NCBI GenBank assembly: GCA_014208095.1
Contig: JACHMT010000005.1
Coordinates: 434,001 to 498,000, forward strand
Direction: 5' to 3'
Length of the DNA: 64,000 bases
Source of the DNA: Actinospineispora eucalypti
GTDB taxonomy: Bacteria; Actinomycetota; Actinomycetes; Mycobacteriales; Pseudonocardiaceae
Positions 33,301-42,367 of this stretch are shown here, piece after piece. The position numbers were made by a program, and so were the translations under genes. The notes beneath the pieces are model-generated. The model was given only the letters and a program-made list of their open reading frames with translations. It ran no database searches and was not told the DNA's origin. The number at the start of each line of letters is the position of its first letter. The stretch's first letter is position 1.

Positions 33301-34320
33301 TCAGGGGCGGGTGAGCAGGCCCAGGGCCAGGCCCACGACCAGCAGGGCGCCGGCCTGGCGGGTGTGCAGCCAGGCTATTGCGGCGTACCAGAGCGGCCAG
33401 ACCGGGAAGTTCTTCGGCGGCGCGTCCGGCGGTGGGCGGCGCAGGTGCGGCCAGACCTTGACCAGTCGGGGCAGTCCGAGCAGCACCAGGAGTGCCGGCC
33501 ACGGCATCGCGCCGACCAGCACGGCCAGCCCGACCAGCGGGTAGAACGCGACCATCAGGCCCAGCGTGACCGCGCGCGCCCGGACCGGCCCGAGCAGCAC
33601 GGGCACCGTGTGGATGCCCAGCGGCTGGTCGAACGGGATCTTGTCGGTGTGCTTGCCCATCAGCACCGCGACGCAGAGCAGGCCGTAGGGCAGCGAGGCG
33701 AGCAGGATCGGCCAGTCCACGGTGCCGACGCCGGCGTAGTAGGTGCCGCACACCATCAGCGGCCCCCAGACCACCAGCACGTCCGGCTCGCCCAGCCCGT
33801 GCTTCTTCAGCCGCAGTGGCGGCGCCGTGTAGGCCACGCTCAGCACGAACCCGGCCACCGCGAACGCCACGATCGGCCAACCCCGGGCCAGCCCGAGCAC
33901 CACCAGGATCACCAGGTCGGCCAGGTTCACGAGTACCACGGCGGTGAGCAGCGCCCGGCGGGTGACCAGCCCGGCCAGGATCGGGTGCGGGGCGTAGAGC
34001 GCGCGCGGGTACTGCTCGGTGTCCGAGCCGGCGCGGGTGTCGTACAGGTCGTTCATCAGGTTGTTGGCGAGGTGGGCCAGGGTGATGCCCAGGATGGCCA
34101 GGGCCAGCCAGCGCCAGTCCAGCCCGGGCCGGCCGACCGCGAGCAGCGCCGCGACCAGGCCGGCCACCAACGTCATCGGCAGCACCGCCGCCCGGCTCAC
34201 CACGATCCACCGGGTCACCGCGTCCAGCTCGGCCACCGGGCCCGGCGGCGGGTTGGTGGTGCGCAGCGCATACGCCCAGGAGGACAGGCGGGATCGGGTG
34301 CTGCTGGTGGCGTCCGTCAC
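33301..34320 (-). CDS. UbiA-family prenyltransferase
   Basis: A 339-residue integral membrane prenyltransferase with about nine helices. The first Asp-rich site is NNLMNDLYDTRAGSDTEQYP (N-x3-D-x3-D) and a second, GKHTDKIPFDQPLGIHTVPV, lies between later helices. YTAPPLRLKKHGLGEPDV resembles the MenA/UbiA inter-site loop. It may prenylate a naphthoate or another aromatic acceptor; the substrate is not evident. GTG 34320 is 7 nt from TAGCAT, so it is probably leaderless. It is divergent from dxs, which feeds isoprenoid precursors. Confidence 0.85.
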   Translation of the reverse strand: MTDATSSTRSRLSSWAYALRTTNPPPGPVAELDAVTRWIVVSRAAVLPMTLVAGLVAALLAVGRPGLDWRWLALAILGITLAHLANNLMNDLYDTRAGSDTEQYPRALYAPHPILAGLVTRRALLTAVVLVNLADLVILVVLGLARGWPIVAFAVAGFVLSVAYTAPPLRLKKHGLGEPDVLVVWGPLMVCGTYYAGVGTVDWPILLASLPYGLLCVAVLMGKHTDKIPFDQPLGIHTVPVLLGPVRARAVTLGLMVAFYPLVGLAVLVGAMPWPALLVLLGLPRLVKVWPHLRRPPPDAPPKNFPVWPLWYAAIAWLHTRQAGALLVVGLALGLLTRP

Positions 34321-34327
34321 GTCCGGG

Positions 34328-34399
34328 ATGCTACTCCGGGTAGCCTGCCTGGTCAGTGCGTTGCCCGTGACTCGGGGGGCTGGTGGGCCTCCGTAGACT
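34328..34399. promoter_or_regulatory. Paired leaderless promoters of the UbiA-like gene and dxs
   Basis: TAGCAT on the minus strand (34333 to 34328) is exactly 7 nt before the UbiA-like GTG, and TAGACT on the plus strand (34394-34399) is exactly 7 nt before the dxs ATG. Both distances put the transcription start at or next to the start codon. -35 hexamers are poor. Confidence 0.55.
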
Positions 34400-34406
34400 C
34401 GGGAAA

Positions 34407-36350
34407 ATGTCCGACATGCGAAGCCTGCGCGGTCCGGCCGAACTCAAACGACTCGACCCCGCTGAGCTGCAGATCCTCGCCGGGGAGATTCGGGATTTCC
34501 TGGTCGGAACGGTCTCCCGCACCGGCGGTCACCTCGGTCCCAACCTCGGCGTGGTGGAGCTGACCATCGCGCTGCACCGCGTCTTCGACTCGCCGAACGA
34601 CGCACTCATCTTCGACACCGGACACCAGTGCTACGTGCACAAGCTGCTCACCGGCCGGCGGGACGGCTTCGCCAAGCTGAAGTCCGCCGGCGGGTACTCC
34701 GGCTACCCCTGCCGGGCGGAGAGCGAGCACGACCTGGTGGAGAACAGCCACGCCTCCACCGCGCTGTCCTACGCCGACGGCATGGCCAACGCGTTCGCGT
34801 TGACCGGGGCGCACCGGCACGTGGTCGCCGTGGTCGGCGACGGCGCGCTGACCGGCGGGATGTGCTGGGAGGCGCTGAACAACATCGCCGCCCGCAAGGA
34901 CCGCAACCTGGTCATCGTGGTCAACGACAACGGCCGTTCCTACTCGCCGACCATCGGCGGGTTGGCCGACCACCTGGCCGCGCTGCGCCTGCGACCCGGC
35001 TACGAGCGCGTGCTGGATGCCGGCAAGCGGGCGCTGAACCAGACCCCGGTGGTGGGCAAGACGGTCTACCAGGGGCTGCACGCGCTGAAGGCCGGCGTGA
35101 AGGACGCGCTGGCCCCGCAGGCGATGTTCGCCGACCTCGGCCTGAAGTACCTCGGCCCGGTGGACGGGCACGACATGGTGGCGTTGGAGGCCGCGCTGCG
35201 CCGGGCCCGGGACTTCGGTGGCACCGCCATCGTGCACACGGTGACCCGCAAGGGCTACGGCTACCCGCTGGCCGAGAACGACGAGATCGAGCAGATGCAC
35301 AGCCCGTCCGCGTTCGACCCGGCCACCGGTGAGCCGGTCGGCCCGGCCAAGGACGGCTGGACGAAGGTCTTCGGCCAGGAGATGGTGGCGCTGGGCGCCG
35401 AGCGCCGGGACATCGTCGGCATCACCGCCGCGATGCTGCACCCGGTCGGGCTGGCCCCGTTCGCCGAGGCCTACCCGGAGCGCTGCTTCGACGTGGGCAT
35501 CGCCGAGCAGCACGCGCTCACCTCGGCCGCCGGGCTGGCGATGGCCGGCATGCACCCGGTGGTCGCGCTCTACTCCACCTTCCTGAACCGCGCGTTCGAC
35601 CAGCTGCTGATGGATGTGGCGCTGCACCGGCAGCCGGTCACCGTGGTGCTGGACCGGGCCGGCGTGACCGGCTCGGACGGCCCCAGCCACAACGGCATGT
35701 GGGACTTCTCGCTGCTCGGCGTGGTGCCCGGCATCCGGGTGGCCGCCCCGCGCGACGCGGTCGGCCTGCGTGAGCAGCTGCGCGAGGCGGTGGCGGTGGA
35801 CGACGGGCCGACCGTGCTGCGCTACCCCAAGGGCGCGGTCATCCCGGAGATCCCGGCGGTGCGCCGACAGGGCGGGGTGGACGTGCTGCGCGAGCCGGCC
35901 CCGACCGCGTCGGCCGAGCGCACCGAGGTGCTGCTGGTGTGCGTCGGCTCGTTCGCGGAGCTCGGTCTGGCCGCCGCCGACCGGCTGGCCGACCAGGGCA
36001 TCGGCGTGACCGTGGTGGACCCGAGGTGGGTGCTGCCGGTGCCGGACGCGGTGGTCGAGCTGGCCGGAACGCACCGGCTGGTGGTCACCGTGGAGGACGG
36101 CGGCGGGCACGGCGGCGTGGGTTCGGCGGTGGCGGCGGCGCTGCGCGCGGCCGAGCTGGACGTGCCGCTGCGGGACATCGCCCTGCCCCAGCGGTTCCTG
36201 GACCACGCCAGCCGGAGCGACGTGCTCTCCTCGGTCGGCCTCACCGCGCAGGACGTGGCCCGCCGGGTCACCGAGTGGACCGCCGCGCTGCCCGGCAGCG
36301 ACCTGGCGCCCGACGACGCCCCTTCGGCCAGCCGGCCCAGGGAGAGCTGA
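34407..36350 (+). CDS. dxs: 1-deoxy-D-xylulose-5-phosphate synthase
   Basis: Thiamine-diphosphate enzyme condensing pyruvate and glyceraldehyde-3-phosphate, first step of the MEP isoprenoid pathway (647 aa). Visible: TGGHLGPNLGVVELTIALH, FDTGHQCYVHKLLTGR, the ThDP/Mg motif GDGALTGGMCWEALNN with NDNGRSYSP, transketolase-like GIAEQHALTSAAGLAMAG (catalytic Glu) and DRAGVTGSDGPSHNGMWD. ATG 34407 follows a 7-nt spacing from TAGACT and lacks a ribosome site; ATG 34416 is the alternative. Counterpart of Rv2682c. Confidence 0.97.
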   Translation: MSDMRSLRGPAELKRLDPAELQILAGEIRDFLVGTVSRTGGHLGPNLGVVELTIALHRVFDSPNDALIFDTGHQCYVHKLLTGRRDGFAKLKSAGGYSGYPCRAESEHDLVENSHASTALSYADGMANAFALTGAHRHVVAVVGDGALTGGMCWEALNNIAARKDRNLVIVVNDNGRSYSPTIGGLADHLAALRLRPGYERVLDAGKRALNQTPVVGKTVYQGLHALKAGVKDALAPQAMFADLGLKYLGPVDGHDMVALEAALRRARDFGGTAIVHTVTRKGYGYPLAENDEIEQMHSPSAFDPATGEPVGPAKDGWTKVFGQEMVALGAERRDIVGITAAMLHPVGLAPFAEAYPERCFDVGIAEQHALTSAAGLAMAGMHPVVALYSTFLNRAFDQLLMDVALHRQPVTVVLDRAGVTGSDGPSHNGMWDFSLLGVVPGIRVAAPRDAVGLREQLREAVAVDDGPTVLRYPKGAVIPEIPAVRRQGGVDVLREPAPTASAERTEVLLVCVGSFAELGLAAADRLADQGIGVTVVDPRWVLPVPDAVVELAGTHRLVVTVEDGGGHGGVGSAVAAALRAAELDVPLRDIALPQRFLDHASRSDVLSSVGLTAQDVARRVTEWTAALPGSDLAPDDAPSASRPRES

Positions 36351-36388
36351 GTCCCCGTAACCGGCGTTCGGGTGGTACTACTCGACGC

Positions 36389-37057
36389 GTGAGCGCGGAC
36401 GTGCGGAGGGGTGGGTTTCGCGCTCTGCTCGGCGGCCAGCGTTGGCTGGAGCTGTGCGCGGCCGGCACCGGGCGCAGTTACCGCCCCGGGCAGTACCTGC
36501 TCCGGCAGGGTGACCGGGGCGGGTACGTCCTGGTGCTGACCGGCGGCCGGGTGCGCATCTCGGCGCTGGAACCGGACGGCACGCAGCTGTTGCACGCCCT
36601 GCGCGGGCCCGGCGACCTGCTGGGTGAGCTGGCCATGCCCGACCGCGCGGCGCGGACGGCCACGGTGGTCGCGCTGGAGCGCTGCACCGCCCGGTACCTG
36701 TCCTCCGACGCGTTCCGCCGGTTCCTCGACGCGGTGGACGGCCATCAGGCGCTGACCGAGTACCTGATGTCGAAGCTGGCCGACAAGCTGCTCTACCAGC
36801 TGCAGTTCGCCCGGTTCCCGCCGGCGCGGCGCATCGCGCTGCTGCTGTGCGAGGTGATCGCGCTGGCCGAGGCGACGGCGGAGCCGATACCGGTGCCGCT
36901 CTCGCAGGTGGGCATCGCGGATGCGCTGGGCCTGGCGCGCAGCACGGTGGCCGAGCAGATCACCGTGCTGCGCCGGCAGGGGATTCTGGGGCCCGGGCCG
37001 AGGGTCGTGGTAGCCGACCTGCGGCGGCTGACTGATGTGGCGCGCATCACAGTCTAG
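36389..37057 (+). CDS. Crp/Fnr-family transcriptional regulator
   Basis: A 222-residue regulator with an N-terminal cyclic-nucleotide-binding-type barrel (YRPGQYLLRQGDRGGYVLVL, DLLGELAMPDRAARTATVVA) and a C-terminal Crp winged helix (VPLSQVGIADALGLARSTVA with EQITVLRRQGIL). The phosphate-binding cassette reads GELAMPDRAARTATV; the Arg is present but the canonical RxS/T context is altered, so cAMP binding is uncertain. GTG 36389 is 7 nt after TACTAC and has no ribosome site. Confidence 0.85.
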   Translation: MSADVRRGGFRALLGGQRWLELCAAGTGRSYRPGQYLLRQGDRGGYVLVLTGGRVRISALEPDGTQLLHALRGPGDLLGELAMPDRAARTATVVALERCTARYLSSDAFRRFLDAVDGHQALTEYLMSKLADKLLYQLQFARFPPARRIALLLCEVIALAEATAEPIPVPLSQVGIADALGLARSTVAEQITVLRRQGILGPGPRVVVADLRRLTDVARITV

Positions 37058-37125
37058 CTGTCCGACGGCGGACATCGGGTGCCGATCCGGCCGACCATGC
37101 TGGGCGCCGGGGACGGAGGTGTCCG

Positions 37126-37608
37126 GTGAGCGCGAGCAGTGAACAGTTGATCACTTTGGCCACGTTCGGCGCGAGCTGGGTGGTGCTCGCCGTGGGGCAC
37201 AACGTGGCCGACCACGTGACCGGGCAGAGCGACTGGCAGGCGACGAACAAGGCGGCGCCGTGCCCGGAGGAGGTCGCGGCCGGGGTCAGCAGGTACCGGG
37301 GTTGGTCGGCGAACCTGGCCCACGTGGCGCAGTACCACGTGACGCTGGTCGTGCTGGGGTTCGGCGCCTGGCTGTTGCTGCCGCTGGACTGGTCGCCGCT
37401 GGGGGTGGCGTGCGCGCTGGGTTGGTCGGCCGCCACGCACGCCTTCCTGGACCGCCGCTGGCCGGTGCGGTGGCTGTTGGAGCGCACCGGCAAGCCGGCG
37501 TTCGCCCAGCTGGCGGCGAACGGGATGAACGGCATGTACCTGAGCGACCAGGCCCTGCACGGGCTGGCCCTGGCCATCGCGGCGGTGATGCTGGCGGTGA
37601 TCCCCTGA
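37126..37608 (+). CDS. DUF3307-like small membrane protein
   Basis: A 160-residue protein with four predicted helices and the DUF3307 signature GHNVADHVTGQSDWQATNKA near the N-terminus, plus HVTLVVLGFGAWLLL and a His-containing LSDQALHGLALAIAAVML end. Members often lie beside transcription regulators; the function is unknown. GTG 37126 has GGAGGTG 7 nt upstream. It lies 23 nt before the two-component genes. Confidence 0.7.
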   Translation: MSASSEQLITLATFGASWVVLAVGHNVADHVTGQSDWQATNKAAPCPEEVAAGVSRYRGWSANLAHVAQYHVTLVVLGFGAWLLLPLDWSPLGVACALGWSAATHAFLDRRWPVRWLLERTGKPAFAQLAANGMNGMYLSDQALHGLALAIAAVMLAVIP

Positions 37609-37630
37609 CGGCTGGCTCTACCCTGGCGGA

Positions 37631-38296
37631 GTGCGAGTACTGATCGTCGAGGACGAGCGACCGCTGGCGGATGCCCTGGCCCGCGGCCTGCGCCGCGAGG
37701 GGATGGCGGTGGACGTCGCCTACGACGGCGACACCGGCCACGAGAAGGCCACCGTGACCCGGTACGACGTGGTGGTGCTCGACCGCGACCTGCCGGGGAT
37801 GTCCGGCGACGAGCTGTGCGCCGAGCTGACCCAGGACGGCGGCATCACCCGGGTGATCATGCTGACGGCCAGCGGCACGCTGGCGGACAAGGTGGCCGGC
37901 CTGTCCATCGGCGCCGATGACTACCTGGCCAAGCCCTTCGACTTCCCCGAGCTGGTGGCCCGGATGCGCGCGCTGGGCCGGCGTGCCACCCCGGCCACGC
38001 CCCCGGTGCTCTCGGCCGGTGACGTGGTGCTGGACCCGGCCCGGCGCACGGTGCGGAGGGCCGGGGACCTGGTCGACCTCACCCGTAAGGAGTTCGGCGT
38101 GCTGGAGGTGCTGCTGTCCGCCGGGGGCGCCGTGGTGAGCAGCGAGGACCTGCTGGAGCGGGTCTGGGACGAGCACGCCGACCCGTTCACCACCACGGTT
38201 CGGGTGACCATGATGACGCTGCGCAAGAAGCTCGGCGAGCCGGGCATCATCGAGACCGTGGTCGGCTCGGGCTACCGGGTCCCCTCGGCCGGGTAG
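37631..38296 (+). CDS. OmpR-family response regulator
   Basis: A 221-residue DNA-binding response regulator. Receiver domain 1-115 with acidic pocket VEDE, phospho-acceptor Asp51 (VVVLDRDLPGMSGDE), Thr of MLTASG and Lys of YLAKPF. C-terminal winged helix 128-218 (DLTRKEFGVLEVLLSAGG, TTTVRVTMMTLRKKLGEP). GTG 37631 lies 6 nt after TACCCT (37619-37624), so probably leaderless. The histidine kinase follows 4 nt after the stop. Confidence 0.93.
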   Translation: MRVLIVEDERPLADALARGLRREGMAVDVAYDGDTGHEKATVTRYDVVVLDRDLPGMSGDELCAELTQDGGITRVIMLTASGTLADKVAGLSIGADDYLAKPFDFPELVARMRALGRRATPATPPVLSAGDVVLDPARRTVRRAGDLVDLTRKEFGVLEVLLSAGGAVVSSEDLLERVWDEHADPFTTTVRVTMMTLRKKLGEPGIIETVVGSGYRVPSAG

Positions 38297-38300
38297 CGCC

Positions 38301-39428
38301 ATGGCGTCCCGCTCGCGGCGCCACGGCCTGCGCCTGCGGCTCACCGTGCTGTGCACCGCGGTGGCCGGGCTGGTCAGTGCGCTGCTGCTCTGGCTGGGCT
38401 GGCTGCTGGTCGGGGGCGTGGTGGCCGCCGTGCCGGCGTTGCCGCCGGGTACCACGGTCCGGGTGCGTGACCTGCCGGTGCCCGCCGAGCAGCTCGGCCA
38501 CGCGCTGGCCGATGCCGCCCGGGCCGACGTGCTGCGCACCGGCCTGTTGGCGTTCCCGCTGGTGGTGGCGGCCGCCGCGGTGCTGGCCTACGTCGCGGTG
38601 GGACGGGTGCTGCGGCCGCTGCGCCAGGTCACCGGCACCGTGCGCCGGTTGTCCGCCGAGTCGCTGGACGAGCGCATCGAGCTGCGCGGCCGGCACGGCG
38701 AGGTGACCGAGCTCGCGGACAGCTTCGACGCCATGCTGGACCGGCTGCACGCCGCGTTCGAGGTGCAGCGGAGGTTCGTGGCGAACGCCAGCCACGAGCT
38801 GCGTACCCCGCTGACCGTGATGCGCACCGAGGTGGACGTCACGCTGGCCGACCCGGGGGCGGACGTGGCCGAGCTGCGCCGCATGGCCGAGGTGGTGCGG
38901 GCCGCCACCTACCGGGCGGATGCGCTGGTGGAGCGGTTGTTGCTGCTGGCGCGGACCGAGGCCGGGCTGGCCGGGCCGTCGGCCCGGGTGGACCTGGCCG
39001 CGCTGGTCAAGCCGGCGCTGGCGGCGGTGCGCGGGGAGGCCGAGGAGCGCAGGCTGCGCGTGTCGCTGGCGGTCGATGCGGCCGCCACCCACGGCGATCC
39101 GGCCCTGCTGGAGCGGGTGGCCGGCAACCTGGTGGAGAACGCGGTGCGGCACAACGTGGCCGGGGGCTGGCTGCGGGTGGAGACCGGCCGCGTCGATGAG
39201 GACTGGGTGTGGCTGCGGGTCTCCTCCAGCGGGAGCGTGGTGCCGGAGGAGGAGCTGGCCGGACTGTTCGAGCCGTTCCGGCGCGGGGCGCGGCGTTCCG
39301 GCTCGGGCTCCGGCCTGGGCCTGTCCATCGTGCGCGCGGTGGTGAGCGCCCACCGCGGCACGGTCACCGCCGAACCGGTGGAAGGCGGCGGCCTCACCGT
39401 CACCGTGAAGCTGCGTGAGGCCGCTTAG
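38301..39428 (+). CDS. Sensor histidine kinase, partner of the OmpR regulator
   Basis: A 375-residue membrane kinase: helix 1 at 15-40, a short extracytoplasmic loop of about 35 residues, helix 2 at 80-100, HAMP (RPLRQVTGTVRRLSAESLDE), DHp domain with His165 (FVANASHELRTPL), and catalytic domain with N box NLVENAVRHN and G box GSGSGLGLSIVRAV. The N box lacks the usual Lys/Phe-rich lid. The small loop suggests sensing of a membrane or envelope signal. Its TAG stop overlaps the convergent RNase D stop by 4 bp (39425-39428). Confidence 0.92.
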   Translation: MASRSRRHGLRLRLTVLCTAVAGLVSALLLWLGWLLVGGVVAAVPALPPGTTVRVRDLPVPAEQLGHALADAARADVLRTGLLAFPLVVAAAAVLAYVAVGRVLRPLRQVTGTVRRLSAESLDERIELRGRHGEVTELADSFDAMLDRLHAAFEVQRRFVANASHELRTPLTVMRTEVDVTLADPGADVAELRRMAEVVRAATYRADALVERLLLLARTEAGLAGPSARVDLAALVKPALAAVRGEAEERRLRVSLAVDAAATHGDPALLERVAGNLVENAVRHNVAGGWLRVETGRVDEDWVWLRVSSSGSVVPEEELAGLFEPFRRGARRSGSGSGLGLSIVRAVVSAHRGTVTAEPVEGGGLTVTVKLREAA

Positions 39429-40690
39429 GCGCGGGAGAGCAGGGCGTGCTCCAGCAGGGGGGCGATCAGGTCGACCTGCCACTCGCGGGCGCCGCCGGCG
39501 CGCAGTGCTTCGGCCGCCGAGGAGTCCGGTGGCTGCCAGCAGATGCGGCGCAGCAGGTCCGGCTGGAGCAGGTTCTCCACCGGCACGTTGTGCGTTTCGC
39601 TCAGCTCGGCCACGCCGGTGCGGGCGGCGGCCAGCCGGGCGGCGGCGTCCGGGTCCCGGTCCGCCCACCGGTTCACCGGCGGCGGCCCGTCCGAGGGCAG
39701 CGTGCCCGGCGGCAGCTGGTCGGCCGGCAGCTTGCCGGCCCGGCGCAGCGCGGACCACCAGTAGTCGGCCAGCCGGCGTTGCGCCCGGCCGCGGTAGATG
39801 GGCAGCTTGACCAGCTCGGCCGGCGAGTCCGGGGCGGCCACGGCGGCCTCCACGATCGCCGCGTCGGGCAGCACCCGGCCCGGCGCGATGTCGCGCTGCG
39901 CGGCCAGCTCGTCCCGGGCCTGCCACAGCTCGCGCACGGCGGCCAGCTGGCGGGGCCGGCGGACCCGGTGGATGCCGGATGTGCGCCGCCACGGGTCGGT
40001 GCGCGGCGGGGGCGGCGGCGCGGTGCGTACCGCCTCGAACTCCTGCGCGGCCCACTCCCGCTTGCCCTGTTCGGTGAGCAGCTGGTCGAGCACGTCCCGC
40101 AGCTCGATCAGCACCTCGACGTCCAGCGCGGCGTAGACCAGCCAGTCCTCCGGCAGGGGACGGGTGGACCAGTCCGCCGCGCCGTGGCCCTTCTCCAGCC
40201 GCAGGCCGAGCAGCTGCTCGACCATCGGGCCGAGGCCCACCCGGGGCAGCCCGGCCAGCCGCCCGGCCAGTTCGGTGTCGAACAGCTTTGCCGGGCGCAG
40301 GCCCAGCTCGGCCAGGCAGGGCAGGTCCTGGGAGGCGGCGTGCAGCACCCACTCCGGGCCGTCCAGCGCGGTGGCCAGCGGGCCGAATTCCGCGCGGACC
40401 GGTATCGGGTCGATGAGCGCACTGCCCGCCCCGGTCCGCCGCAGCTGGACCAGGTAGGCGCGGGCCGAGTAGCGAAAGCCGGAGGCGCGCTCCGCGTCGA
40501 TCGCCACCGGCCCCTCCCCGGCGGCCAGCGCGTCCGCCACGGCGCGCATCGCGGCCGGGGTTTCGGTGACCTCGGGAAGGCCGTCGGCCGGCGCCAGTAG
40601 CGGCTCCGGCTCGACGGTGTGGTTCTCCTCGGCTCCTGACCCGTTTGTTGTGGCGTCAAGAATGCCGGCCGCCGCGTCACCGGATTGCAT
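39425..40690 (-). CDS. RNase D-like 3'-5' exonuclease with HRDC domain
   Basis: A 421-residue DEDDy exonuclease (Rv2681 counterpart). Exo motifs: VAIDAERASGFRYSARAYLV (DxE), HAASQDLPCLAELGL (second Asp), and YAALDVEVLIELRDVL (Tyr and last Asp). An HRDC domain lies near 245-320 (AVRELWQARDELAAQRDIAP). It trims 3' ends of structured RNA. Start is ATG 40690. It converges on the histidine kinase with a 4-bp stop overlap. Confidence 0.9.
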   Translation of the reverse strand: MQSGDAAAGILDATTNGSGAEENHTVEPEPLLAPADGLPEVTETPAAMRAVADALAAGEGPVAIDAERASGFRYSARAYLVQLRRTGAGSALIDPIPVRAEFGPLATALDGPEWVLHAASQDLPCLAELGLRPAKLFDTELAGRLAGLPRVGLGPMVEQLLGLRLEKGHGAADWSTRPLPEDWLVYAALDVEVLIELRDVLDQLLTEQGKREWAAQEFEAVRTAPPPPPRTDPWRRTSGIHRVRRPRQLAAVRELWQARDELAAQRDIAPGRVLPDAAIVEAAVAAPDSPAELVKLPIYRGRAQRRLADYWWSALRRAGKLPADQLPPGTLPSDGPPPVNRWADRDPDAAARLAAARTGVAELSETHNVPVENLLQPDLLRRICWQPPDSSAAEALRAGGAREWQVDLIAPLLEHALLSRA

Positions 40691-40719
40691 CGGTGCGCGG
40701 CTGGCCGGACCTAACGAGT

Positions 40720-41349
40720 TCAGCGGATGACTCCCGCACGCATGGCCAGAGCCACCATCTGCGCCCGGTCCCCGGTGCCGAGCTTGCGCCCGATCCGGGA
40801 CAGGTGGCTCTTCACGGTCAGTGCGGACAGGTTCAGCGCCTCGCCGATCTCCTTGTTCGACTGCCCGTCGGCAACCAGCTGCAGGACCTCCACCTCGCGC
40901 GCGGAAAGCTCACGCGGGGTGTTGTCGGTGCCCGGCACGCGGGTCCCGGTGGCGAGCAGGGGAGCGACCGTCGGGTCGGCGTAAACGCCGCCGTCGAGTA
41001 CCCGCTTCACGCCGTCGGTGACTATCGCCGCCGACGCCGACTTCAGCAGGTATGCCTGGGCGCCTGCCTGGAACGCCGAACGAACCGCGTACGGGTCGTC
41101 CGACGAGGCGAGCACCACCAGCCGGTTCCACCCCTGTGACCGCAACTCGGTGACCAGATCCAGGCCGCTGCCGTCCGGCAGCCCCAGATCCAGCACCGCG
41201 AGGTCACAGGGCCCGCTGGACTGTGCCCTGGCCCTTGCTTCGGCAACCGTGGCGGCCTCGTGCACCGTGCCGGCGCCCATCGTGCGTAAACGTGCCGAGA
41301 TGGCCTCGCGCAGCAGCGGGTGGTCATCAACCACCAGCACCGAGAACAT
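40720..41349 (-). CDS. NarL/LuxR-family response regulator
   Basis: A 209-residue response regulator: receiver with VVDDHPLLREAI, phospho-acceptor Asp54 (LAVLDLGLPDGSGLD) and Lys of YLLKSASA, then LuxR HTH near 140-205 (LSAREVEVLQLVADGQSNKE, then LTVKSHLSRIGRKLG). No cognate kinase is adjacent; it is an orphan here. ATG 41349 begins the receiver directly and has GGGAAGAG upstream; ATGs at 41373 and 41421 would add an unconserved extension. It is encoded 29 nt upstream of the RNase D gene. Confidence 0.88.
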   Translation of the reverse strand: MFSVLVVDDHPLLREAISARLRTMGAGTVHEAATVAEARARAQSSGPCDLAVLDLGLPDGSGLDLVTELRSQGWNRLVVLASSDDPYAVRSAFQAGAQAYLLKSASAAIVTDGVKRVLDGGVYADPTVAPLLATGTRVPGTDNTPRELSAREVEVLQLVADGQSNKEIGEALNLSALTVKSHLSRIGRKLGTGDRAQMVALAMRAGVIR

Positions 41350-41717
41350 CTCTTCCCGCGGATGCGGGACCATGGCGGGCGGCAGCACAGTATGCGCACT
41401 GTGCGACGCACTAGTGCGCATAGGAGTGCCTTGGCCGACTACAGCCACGTCACTACCTCCCTGGAGTCGGTCGTGCCCCCCGACCGGCACCGGGACCTCG
41501 TCCGATCGGCACGTAGGCCGCGCGTCCGAGGAGGTGTCGTGGACGCAGGGTAACCCCCGAGCGGCCTAATCGCGCGGATTCGGCGAAAGTTTTTCCTTCG
41601 AGATCTACGGCGTTGGTCGTCGTGTATCACCCTAATGGTCTACCACATCAACTTCGCAGGGTGACTCACAACGAGGTCCTTCACCGATCGATCTCCCGGG
41701 GAGCACGTATTTGGAGA
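41350..41717. other. Upstream region of the LuxR-type regulator
   Basis: A 368-bp gap before the regulator on the minus strand. It is AT-richer than neighbours between 41600 and 41717. TTGATG followed 17 nt later by GATACA on the minus strand is a weak promoter candidate. TGACGG-T-CCGTCA (41725-41737), a 13-bp palindrome, lies just inside the DUF3000 3' end. No ORF with coding character is present. Confidence 0.4.
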
Positions 41718-42305
41718 TCAATTGTGACGGTCCGTCATCAAAGATACGCCCACCTCTGGTAACCCGATCGCGTGGGTCACAAGACGGTAAAAGGCCTCCG
41801 CGTGGCGGCCGAACTCCGTATCGGTGGGCGTCCACGAAGCGCGCAGCTCGACATCGTCACTCCGGGTGGGTCCCGGAATTTCACCGAATCGGGCGGAACA
41901 CGTGCGGGTGACGGTTCCGCCGAGCGCCGCATGGCTGGCCCGGCAGTGGTCCAGCGCATCGGTCAGCCAGGACCAGCCGACCGCGAGCAGCAGCGGGTCG
42001 TCGGCCTGCTCGGGGTCCAGCGGCGCGCGCAGGTAGCAGACCACCCGGAAGGTGCCGTTCCATGCGTCCCTGGCCTCCGGGTCGTGCAGCAGCACCAGCC
42101 GGCCGGTGACATCGACGTCGCTCTCCACCCTGGTGGAGTCGGTGACCACGCCCTCGGCCAGCTCGACGCCCAGCGCGAAGCTGTGCGGCGCCAGCCGGCG
42201 TGGCGCGGAGATATCCACCAGGCGCAGCTCCGGCCGCGGCTGGACGGCGCGTAGCGCCTCCACGGCCTGGCGGAAAATTGTCGGTGGACTCACGGCGGTC
42301 GACAC
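41718..42305 (-). CDS. DUF3000 protein (Rv2680-like)
   Basis: A 195-residue protein, SPPTIFRQAVEALRAVQPRP at the start, then ISAPRRLAPHSFALGVELAE and GWSWLTDALDHCRASHAALG, the conserved DUF3000 blocks. It is soluble and of unknown function. Its place between RNase D and hemE equals Rv2680. GTG 42305 is the first start after which the family sequence begins; longer in-frame extensions run into the hemE start region and are not supported. Confidence 0.88.
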   Translation of the reverse strand: MSTAVSPPTIFRQAVEALRAVQPRPELRLVDISAPRRLAPHSFALGVELAEGVVTDSTRVESDVDVTGRLVLLHDPEARDAWNGTFRVVCYLRAPLDPEQADDPLLLAVGWSWLTDALDHCRASHAALGGTVTRTCSARFGEIPGPTRSDDVELRASWTPTDTEFGRHAEAFYRLVTHAIGLPEVGVSLMTDRHN

Positions 42306-42367
42306 TATGCGGCTGATCCCACCGCGGCGGGCAGGCGCGCCGCGGATCGTGCGAGGATGACCGGGAC

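Noticed and set aside
34407..34423. dxs start at ATG 34416
   Set aside because: The TAGACT box is exactly 7 nt before ATG 34407, which fits leaderless initiation better; 34416 remains possible.
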